Positions 55,309-64,000 of a stretch of DNA of 64,000 nucleotides are shown here, in pieces (position 1 is the first letter of the stretch; every line of letters begins with the position of its first letter). The translations under genes were made by a program, and so were the position numbers. The DNA lies in the NCBI GenBank assembly GCA_051294375.1, contig CM119266.1, positions 26,989,690 to 27,053,689 of the forward strand. Reading direction: 5' to 3'. This DNA is from Paraspadella gotoi. Its lineage: Eukaryota > Chaetognatha. A model generated the notes under the pieces. The model saw only the letters and a list, made by a program, of their open reading frames with translations, was not told the origin of the DNA and did no database searches.

Positions 55309-56119
55309 AAAAATCTTAGAAAAAACTGTTTTAAAATTTTAACATTTATTGGTTTAGTACTAGTATAAATATGGCCTACTGCGTAAATTGTAAAATTTAT
55401 TATAAATTTTTTTATTACATAAATGTTCATTAGTATAATGTTCCTCACTTTTAGAATTTTAATTAAAGTTAAATTTAGAACTTTTACTACGCCTTAATAT
55501 ATATATATCCAGCGGAAGGGATGAAGGGAAATAGAAGTGCATTGACAGAAAAAATGAGGGAAAGAATGAAAAGAAAACAATAGTCTTGACGCTTGATGCT
55601 ATTGACGTAAGATCTCGGGAGATTCCAAACTGAAAAATATTCTTACTAGTATAGATACTGACGAAAAAATTTCGAATTTACCCCGCGATCGACGAGTCCC
55701 ATTGTTCTTTTGTTTCGGTTTGTCGTCGTGAAAATCTGAGAACGAAATCCCGCCTCACCAGATGTCGTCTGGTTAAATCTTCGCTCAACTCTCTCTCACG
55801 ATACGAAATGAATAAAACGGAGCTGCTTATTCCCTTCTCCTCGGGTTCACGGGTCAGAAGAGCGCGAAACCAAAATAGCTCACAAGCGAAGCATCTCTCA
55901 CGAAAAACACGAACGAAGCCGTCACGCCCTTTAACGCTTGCGACGCATGCGCGCAAACTCTTTGAACGATACTTCCATCAACGAAAAAAAGGATGCCATT
56001 GAATTTCATATTTTTCATGCTTCATGAATATTGCACAAAATGCATGATGCACATTATCCTTCACTGACAATGATGCTTCGCTCGCCCCAATTTATAAATC
56101 ACGGAGACACAAGCGGAAA

Positions 56120-56350
56120 AGAGAATGACGCTAACCAGGAATGAATGGGGTCAAAAAAGAATGACGCCAACAAAGAATGAAGGAAAAAAAAATTAGGACT
56201 ATAAAGAATGAAACCAACACAATAAAAATGATACCGATCACAAATGACAAAGAATAATGCTGACAAAGAATGAGGACAACAAAGAATGAGGCCATCAAAG
56301 AATGAGGCCATCAAAGAATGAGGCCAACATAGAATGAGGCCAACAACTGC
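56120..56350. repeat. ~16-bp-period degenerate repeat (aagaatgaggccatca)
   Basis: Many drifting copies of (c)aaagaatga-ggcca-t/a, most regular at 56,270-56,345, where three units are nearly identical. Minus-strand ORFs here with repeated SLLASFFD-type words are products of the array. Confidence 0.8.
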
Positions 56351-57188
56351 GATCAAGAATGACGCTATCCAATAATGACGCACACCAAGAATGACGCCCT
56401 CGACGCCGGCGAAAAAAAAATCGATTTGGGCGAGGAGCGTCGACCCTTAAAAAATGATCTTGCCTCTTCTCTCTATCCGGTGATAAACAATCCCGATAAT
56501 CCTCGTTTCCGTGGCAACGAAGAAAAGAGGGGGCCGTGCGATCGAGATAAACATGTATTTGGGCAATCTCGTTAAATTGTTCTGTTCTGTTCAAATCTTT
56601 TAATTATAAAACTAACATTTTTTTTCGTTTTCTCATTTCTCTCTACCTCTTACTCTTTATCACGACTCTTTCTCTTACTCTCTTCCATCTTATCTCTCTC
56701 TCTCTCTCTCTCTCTCACAGTCTAACTTGCTGCCTCGCTATTAGTTCCACAGAGCAAACTTGAAATAAACCGGCGTTCAAGCGTGGCGGAAGTGATGGCA
56801 GCGAAAGAAGGAATGAAGAAAGAGAAAAAAGGAAGTGATGGCAACGAGAGAACTGATGGCATTGAGTGAGAACCGAAAAAAGGTGATGGCAAAGATTGTG
56901 GCGAAAGTGATAAAAAAAAATAAAAAGAATGTACGTAGGAAGTAGACCCATTATTGAGACAATTTAACCAAGACAAAACGGAGAAATACTAAAATCATAC
57001 AAATAACGAATCGTGTACATTCCAAAATGAAAATTGAAATCATCAAGCTCCCCTCTTGAATATCGAGAAATGGCTACTTAAAACGGGAGACAATGCTTAG
57101 TAGAATTTTAAAAACCCCCTTTCACACTAATTGCCACCCTCCTCCACCTACCCAATTGGCCACACCGCCCAACACCCTTCAAACTAAC

Positions 57189-57420
57189 CTGATACAAGTT
57201 GGAACAGACGATGATCCTGTTGCCGAGCTCGTCGATGACCAGCGCCTTATTGACGGCGTTGGTCAGTTTGAGGCTGCAGTGCTTGGCCGAGTCTGGATTG
57301 AGCGCAACGCCGGGTCCGCAGTGCGCCGAGTCTCGTTGCGGTCCCGTGCGGACCTGGTGGAGCTGCTTCAAGTCTCTGTCCAGTTGATAGAGGCCGTTGA
57401 CGGTCGCGAGGTAACGTTGC
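57189..57420 (-). CDS. PlexB: Plexin-B exon, N-terminal sema domain (first exon found)
   Basis: This 232-nt exon begins after acceptor ...gaaattgcag and ends at donor TATCAG/gttagt. It reads 77 full codons after one carried base. It contains the first sema blades: RYLATVNGLYQLDRDL corresponds to the plexin block VYVGAVNRLYQL. It is followed by a variable loop with two Cys, then NAVNKALVIDELGNRIIVC and SNLYQ, matching the family pattern NxVNKxLLID...LIxCGSLYQ. It ends in phase 0, directly compatible with the next exon starting at GLCELRRL. It starts inside the sema domain, so at least one upstream exon with the signal peptide must exist. No convincing candidate was found between 57.4 and 64 kb. 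Confidence 0.93.
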
Positions 57421-59413
57421 CTGCAATTTCACGGGGGGGGGGGTCGAAAGAAAGAGGAGTTGGACGTTTAAATATTTAAAAAGAATTTTTAAATATTTAA
57501 AAAGCACTTTTGGTTTGTAAATCATCAAATTATTACCAAAACCTGTAATGAATTTTAGGGCGTCACGTTTTGAACTAAATATGGTTTTGAAATTTTTACA
57601 ACCGCCCAAAATATTTTGGACGAATTAGGAAGGAATAAATATAACAATTTATATATTTAACTAGCTGTTGTAAGTATATACGCGACAGAAAACAGGAATG
57701 CATTTTTTTCCTTTGTTTTTGTTTTTAAATGGCATGCTTTCGGTTTTTTATTATCGGCCTTTTGCCCGCCTTGCCCGCCATGCCCGCATCCGGCGCATCC
57801 CTCTCCATTCTCTTACGACGAGACAATTATATATAATTATATATATGAAACTAATGACTTTAACGTTGTCTTCATTAAGGACAGACGTTCGCTATTAAGA
57901 GACGATCGCTTCGTCATAAAAAACAGAGAAAAAAAGGGAGGCGACGCCCGAAGTTATTCACAGTACGATATTGTTGTTGTCGTTGTGGTTCTAAAAATCG
58001 TGGGGGGGGGCTCAGTGGCGGGCACGAGCTTACGAATCAATTTTCTCTTACTCGAGAGGAGAATTCGGCGAGTGAAAGGGGAAGGGTAAGGGGGAGGGAA
58101 TAGAAATGGGAAGGTAAGGAAAGAGAGGGCAAAAGGGGCGAAAATATTTTGAGAGAGAGAGAGAGAGAGAGAGATAGATAGAGAGAGAGAGTGGGCGAAA
58201 AAGAAGGAAAAAGAACGTAGAGAAAATAGAAAGGAGAAAAAGGGGAGAAAAAGGGGAAAAAAAGTAAGGAGCAAGTCAGCAAGAAAGAAAACTTCAATTT
58301 TACGAGAAGAAAAGAATAAATTTCTTTTTCCTCCCCAAAAAAAATTTCGCGAGGCTTCGATGTCTCGGACGGAGAGAGATTTGAGTGGGTTGAGGGGACA
58401 TAATCATACTGAAATAGTGATTAAAAAAGTTCAATACAAAAAAAATTAAAATGATGTTCGCGTCGAGTCGGGAAGCTCGTCGGCCAGTTCGTCTGGCTGG
58501 GTGACCAGCACTTCATAGTGCTTTCCTTAAAATTCTGCCGGGCACTTCGGAATCGCTTCACGGGCTTTTTATAGTCATCGTCAGCCTGTATGTCCAAACA
58601 CCTCGGTTCTGCACACCATGCAATCCGCTAACCCTTTTAGCATTCTCGCTCCCCTGGCTCCGCACTAGTTTCAATCTCTGAGGGCGGCACCGCCACCGTC
58701 GGATCCTGGCCCCGCAAGCCCTTCTTAAATAATCTATTAAATATTCCCCCTAAAAAAAAAATAACCCCGGCGACTATTTATCCGCATTATTTATTTTTTT
58801 CCTTCCCTTCTCTTAGCGTTCCTCCGCTCGGGCAAAAGAAGGAAAAAGAAAGAAAATTGAAAAAGAAAAAGAAAAAAAAGCGTTCGTCATCTTCAGCGTT
58901 GGCGCATGCGCGCGAGGTCAAAAAAACGAGGTCGACGTGGCATCGACGCGCGCGTTCTCTCTCTTTCTTTGCGCGCGCAGGACGTGCGACGGTGTGACGG
59001 CGATAGAAGGGAGACGGAGGGGTGGGAGAGAGAGAGGGGGAGAGAGAGAGAGAGACGTGCGATGGTCGAAGTAGGTAAGTGATGATGGGGAAAGGACGCC
59101 GATAATTTTTTTTCTGAAATAAAACAATTTGACGCATAAAACGATAAAAAAGCATTGAGCGAGACTAATAACACTAAAAATAATAAGATAATTCAGTAAA
59201 ATTTAGAATTGGAAAAGTGATAAGAGACGGAAGAGAATATTATCAAGGGTGTGCTAGTTGTGTCAAGGGTGTGAGGGCATCGGGGCGTTTCGGATTTTTT
59301 TCGCGCGCCATCGCCATTCATGGCCGGAAAATAAAAACCATTCACCCGCCTTTTTTTTTTCTTTCTCTGTCTCTCTCTCTCTTGCCAAGGCTGTGGGCGC
59401 CACTGGGTTGTGA

Positions 59414-59444
<31 letters not shown>

Positions 59445-62400
59445 ATTCTGCTTGAAACTCGAAACGCGTCGGAGAGAATGCAATGGAGGCGAGAGAGAAG
59501 GAATGTGCGGGGAGGATGCATCCGGGGGGAGGTGCTTGTGGCGAGAGGCGGTGATGTGATGAATTAATAAATGCCTAAAGAACGATTAGCGATACTAGAA
59601 TTGAATGCGTGGGCGGGGAAGAAAAAGATTTTAACAGAATCTAACTCGAGAAAATACAAAGCTCGAGCTGAAAGCATGAACGCATGAATTTAGGCCGTGC
59701 ACGCGTGCAGTATAGACCCATGCCGTGTACCAATTTCATGAAAAGGTAAATGAATAAAGAAACGAATGTTTGAATGCATCGAAAAATGAATGAATGTCTC
59801 TAACAGAGTGTCTAATCCACTAACGTGTGTACGAATGCCCGCGAAATGGAAACCGCCAGCCGCAAATTATCCATTCTCGCCAACGACTTGTCTAATTATG
59901 GGATGGAACGAAAAATAAAAGGGAAGTAATGAAATTAGAGAAGTAAAAACCGGGAGAACTCGAAACCCAGGAATAAAAAAAAAAGGAATCCCGGGAAATG
60001 AAATTCTAAACGTCTTTAAATGAATGAAGCCGAATAATAAATGAGTGTATTAAATATGATTATCCCGCTGTTGAAAGAAATTCGAATCCGAGTGAGAGAG
60101 GGAGGGAGAGGGAGGGAGAGAAAGAGAAAAAGGATGGAAAGATAGAGAACGAGATAGAGAGAATAAAAACAAATAAAACCCTCATTTGCATGAGTGGGGG
60201 AAAAACCTTGATGGATGATGCGATCGAAAGAGAGGGAGAGAGAGAGAGAGAGAGAGGGTGTTTGTTTTTGTTCGTCGCTGAATCGACTTTAAATAAAGGG
60301 ATTATGATATGGAGGGTGGGGGGGTGTGGTGCAATGACGAGAGGGGAATCTATGAAGGTAATCCAATTAGATAGTTTAGCTTATGACCCCCACCTCTCTC
60401 CCCTGATAGCATGGCAAACCCCAGGCCGTAAAAGAGTAGAAGATAGATAACATGGTTTTAATTACCTTTCCATATCGCGGGTAGTTTAATGTTTATAATT
60501 CAAACAATTCATATATCCACTATTGGACCACCTTGAAAAGCAACCTTGGGTTAATTCGGCCGTTGATAATTGGGTAAAAGTTGGTTAATCTAATCACGCT
60601 GGATTTACGGCTTTTGACCATCGCCCGGGACATCAACGGGTTTTCCGATTTAATCACGATTTATTTATACCCCATGAACCACGAAACGACGGAAAAGCCG
60701 GGGCATCCCGTTCGTCAGATAACATTGAATCGGGTGATAATACCATTAAAAATAATTATGAATCGACAAAAGTTATCACGGAAATCTGTTCGTCGAATTA
60801 GAATTAATTAAAAAAATCGAGAATCTCTTTCCCCTTCTCCATTTTTAAACCGACACAAAGAGAAAAAAAAACACGAAAAAAACACACACAAAAAAAAACA
60901 CGATTATACGTCTGACAACGTTTAGCGGATTTTAATCGAATAAAACCTGACGAATTACCGACAGGGCGCTGTTGCTTTGACCTCGGCTCGTTTGCGTTTG
61001 AACGAGTGAAAAAAAAACTTTTCATTTCTCTCTCTCACTATCTCTCTCTCTCAACAAATTTTCGGATCCAATAAAAATTCCTTACAATTTCGAAAAAAGG
61101 AGAAGAGAGAAAAGTCGCGTATCGGCTGTATGTGTTTTTTTTGTTTTGTTTTTTTTTAGAAATCGGAGTAGAGCATCGACGCCCAAAATTCCTTTTTAAT
61201 TTAAAAGTTAAAAAAATTGGGTGTACATAAAATAATTAGAAGAATCTGTTCAGCTTTCTATATTGCCGTTCCAATATTCCAAATTTCAGGATGAGCAAAT
61301 GTGTTTAAATTCCTAAAATCCCAAAATTGATTTAGACTAAAACAGAAAGACGAACTCTCCACCCTCGACGTGGAGTCCACGCCCACTTTCTCACTTTCAC
61401 TTCTCGCCAATTCTGACCACCCAACAAGACTTTTGCGTCCATCCGCTCAGCAGAGGCCTTTCGACCATCCAACTTTTCCAACGCCTCGAACCTTCTGTTC
61501 GATTACTAGCTTTGAGCTTCGAAGCCTTTTTTAATCCATAATTATTTGAGGAAATAAATTCACCATGATAAAGAAATTAGTCTTGACTACAACGATATAC
61601 GTAATACTACATTCGAGGAAAGAGTTATTTTCCAATTTCGGTCCCATATATTCTCTCACCCCAACCGAAAAACGCAGGCTGTTCTTTAACGGAGCCGCAG
61701 AGTTACGTCGCCATCTTTGTCGGGAAAATGTCGACCAAAAAAAGTCGGGGTAAATGAATGAGGCAGAAGAACCGAACGCCATCCTCTCCTCCCCCCCACT
61801 GCCCCCCCGCACTCGCTCCAGCCCCAGCCCACCCTATCCCCTTCCATTTGCGTTCGTTGGTGTTATATTTTTTTTCGCGCACAAAAGCGAGGAAGAAAGA
61901 ATTCAGGGATGTAGAAAGGGAGTTGCTGAAAGAGGCCAGGGGGGGTGGCTGGAGAAGTGTTGGAGGCCAAACAAGGGTGGTAGGCGTCGTCCATTTTTCA
62001 AACGCGTTTTTCCGCGTTTCCGGTTTCGCGGCTTCTCGACTCCGCGCGGTCAGAAAACCATCGTTCCCTCCGACGAACTTTAACCCTTGCGGTCGACGAA
62101 ACTTGTGGAAGGCCGCGGTGGAGATTTGTGGAGGGTGGGTAAAGAGAGTGGTCAATTGGAGGATGAGAAAATATGCGAATAAATAAGACATAAAATAAAA
62201 AAATAATAAAAATTATAGTAATTTAAATTTGTGGGTAGGCGTGTTCGGACTATGAAGATGCCGCGTGGTCAAAGGAATGTGGTCTAAAGGAAAAGTTTCG
62301 AAAAAAAAAACGACAGCAAAAAAAAAATTGGCTGGCAGTGGAAATATAATTAAGGCCAGGATGCCGACGGAAATTAGGCAGGAAAAGTCTGGCCGCAGGT

Positions 62401-64000
62401 TGATGAAATTGGAGAGAGCAAAGTGTTGAAAAGTGAAGGGGGCTGTTGACTGTGAGCGAGAACGTTAAAGGGGCTTCGGATGTTGGCCGTGGTGAAAATA
62501 ATGATCACGGTGAAGCCGAGAGATGTGATCCAACTCGGGGATTTAAAGCAGACAGGTGAGCTGAATGGAATCGAGAGGAGTCGAGTGAGTGTGATACGAT
62601 TCCTTTCGCCTCTTGACCCATTAAATCTATGGTCGCAAGAAAAAGCACAAAAAAGCACAAAAAAGCATAAAAGTGTTTTTTTTGGTGAATGAATGGAATC
62701 CTGGACATTGCTAAACTGGAAACATTGTGCAATTGTAAATTGTTAATATAATCGTGTATAGTACAAAATACTGGATCACTTGTCAAATAAAAAAACATTC
62801 ATTCACATCTTCGAGACCGACCAAAATCCTCAAACCCTGCCCCTTCCCCTCCAAAAGAAAAAACCCTCGCCAATTTCAACGGGCACAACCCTTTTCCGCC
62901 CTTTGGAGAAGTTCGCCGATGAGTAGAAAGGCCCGGGGTGGAACCCTCCAAGAGCTCCTCTCGCCCGCAGCTCGCTCATCGTTCCGCCGGCTCAACTGGC
63001 CCCCCGCGGCACCCTTTAAAAGAACTGGGTCAACTCATCCCTTTTTCTCATTCAACCCCCGCAAAAGGGAACCTGAAAAAAAAAGAAGCCGAAATACTGA
63101 TCTGATGCTTTTTTTTTTCATTTGGAAAATGAGATTAAGAAAATCGCGTTATTTAATGACGTACGTTACTATTTTTAGTATCTCTTCAGTTGTGTAGTTT
63201 GAAAAAAAATATATCAAAAGGAAAACTGGCAGCTTGGTGATCATTTATTGAGACTTAAGAGAAAAGCGACACTAACTGCCACTCAGAGACAGATACGAAA
63301 ACCGAGTTTTACAGATGCAGACATTTACATTGAAAAACCACGCATTTCCTCCTTCAGTTCCCCTCCCCCACATTCAGCCGCCCTCCCGAAAATCCGGCCT
63401 TCGATATTCGTCGTGAGAGGCCGCGAAACCAAATCGACGAGAAACCTTAAAAAACGGCGTGAAAAATTCGAGGAAGGCGTCTCGAGATCAGTGTCCGTGA
63501 AAATCGCGTTCGTCAACCGAGAAAATCGCTGAATCACACCGAACGCGCGAGATGCGATGCCACGCTAACTTGCGGTCTTATTGGATGCGAGGAGGCGTCT
63601 TTGTAAAAGGGGTTTTTAAATCGGTTATTATTTAAACTTTTTTGGGGGGAAAGGGGGATTATTAAATAATTTTATCTTATTTTTATTTTAAAAAAGAATA
63701 TTAAAATGAAAAGAAGACACGGACGAATCCTTAAAAGTTTTTAAGCTTTCCTCAAAAAAGTTTGGCCATCTTTTAAAATCAGACAAGATAAATTAAAAGT
63801 GATAATTTTTAACTAAAGCTTCTGGGTCATCGTTTTTTCGCTGCGTCAGCGTTTCTAAGCAACGACAGTTGTTAAGAGTTTTATGTCCACTTAACCCAAA
63901 ACGATTTTTTGTTCTCCCTCAGTTAATTTTACTTTTTCTAAGCAACCCCTTTCAATTCCTGGTCAGCCTAACTCGAAATTCACGCACCCCTGTGATTCCA
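57421..64000. other. Upstream intron or 5' flank, no exon supported
   Basis: Upstream of the first recognised plexin exon. It contains GA tracts (58,150-58,175; 59,419-59,445; 60,228-60,256), purine-rich sequence, a GC-richer island at 58,450-58,740, and AT-rich DNA. Several ORFs were inspected, including ones at 61.7-62.2 and 63.3-63.5 kb, but none shows a domain, or a start plus splice donor whose phase and sequence fit the first exon. Confidence 0.5.

Larger units (their letters stand above)
49737..57188. other. Intron between the first two sema exons found
   Basis: This contains a diverged copy of the dispersed repeat seen at 42.4-42.5 kb (50,150-50,225), GA/CT tracts (50,564-50,589; 50,937-50,992; 52,428-52,474), a hairpin at 51,239-51,268, a foldback element at 55,077-55,308, and a 16-bp-period repeat near 56,120-56,350. 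No other plexin exon is needed here because the flanking exons join without a gap. Confidence 0.65.
284..57420 (-). other. PlexB: Plexin-B-like receptor gene, extracellular half (12 exons found, 5' and 3' incomplete)
   Basis: Plexins are single-pass membrane receptors for semaphorins; their sema, PSI and IPT domains are outside the cell and a GTPase-activating domain is inside. Twelve minus-strand exons translate in order into sema, PSI1, an IPT-like linker, PSI2 and the start of the next IPT-like region. B-type rather than A-type is inferred from the residues after PSI1 (CSRRSEC, as in vertebrate plexin-B1), the ENR/CSRRSEC junction and the CPRIES start after PSI2. Exon phases agree across each junction from 22.5 kb to 284, which is strong evidence that this is one real gene. 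Missing are the first (signal peptide) exon, one short sema exon between 49.6 and 40.9 kb, and everything after the post-PSI2 region. Introns run from about 0.4 to 18 kb. One exon carries an apparent one-base frameshift. Confidence 0.92.

Noticed and set aside
63325-63537. Minus-strand ORF with RFLVDLVSRPLTTNIEGRIF
   Set aside because: Composition looks protein-like, but there is no recognised domain, no donor in the phase required by the plexin exon and no other support.
1-64000. CRISPR arrays, operons, bacterial promoters or terminators, rRNA genes
   Set aside because: None seen. Tandem repeats here lack unique spacers of constant length, and the gene structure is spliced and eukaryotic.

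Overview
This is an animal genome window, probably from an invertebrate: AT-rich, intron-dominated, and very dense in (CT)n/(GA)n microsatellites. There is no bacterial-type gene packing. The six-frame ORFs are almost all read-through of simple repeats. The species cannot be named from the sequence.

One gene is supported. Twelve short exons on the minus strand, from 57,420 down to 284, splice in frame into the extracellular half of a B-type plexin, the semaphorin receptor family. In transcription order they are 57,189-57,420; 49,577-49,736; 40,739-40,852; 22,365-22,554; 19,669-19,861; 19,061-19,239; 18,425-18,587 (these seven encode the sema domain); 15,997-16,089 and 12,949-13,113 (PSI1 and its C-terminal part); 9,910-10,065 (linker/IPT-like); 6,812-7,000 (PSI2); and 284-429 (start of the next IPT-like region). 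Every junction from 22.5 kb to 284 is phase-compatible, with one correction: the PSI2 exon needs a single-base indel. Eleven of the twelve donors are GT; the last exon uses a GC donor. The exon carrying the signal peptide, one short sema exon between 49.6 and 40.9 kb, and the rest of the receptor (later IPT domains, membrane segment, cytoplasmic GAP domain) were not found here. The first is probably beyond 64 kb and the last beyond position 1.

The region 1.0-13.6 kb is dominated by a large inverted repeat. About 4.3 kb (9,313-13,571), holding two real plexin exons, recurs on the opposite strand at 1,022-5,405. There the same exons are broken by many one-base indels. The left arm abuts a 25-N gap on one side and a (GA)n tract on the other, so a mis-join of a noisy or allelic contig is at least as likely as a real inverted duplication. 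Similar self-overlap surrounds the gaps at 42,625-42,649 (a ~795 bp direct duplication) and 39,652-40,217.

The rest is intron, or sequence upstream of the first exon found. It holds microsatellites, minisatellites (40, 24, 15, 12 and 11 bp units), polypurine tracts, a ~230 bp foldback (MITE-like) element at 55.1-55.3 kb, a possible solo LTR at 48.1-48.5 kb, a tRNA-like SINE at 25.1-25.3 kb and a few diverged dispersed repeats. No bacterial, viral or CRISPR feature was seen. No previously undescribed system is supported; the most unusual structures are the exon-bearing inverted repeat and the foldback element.
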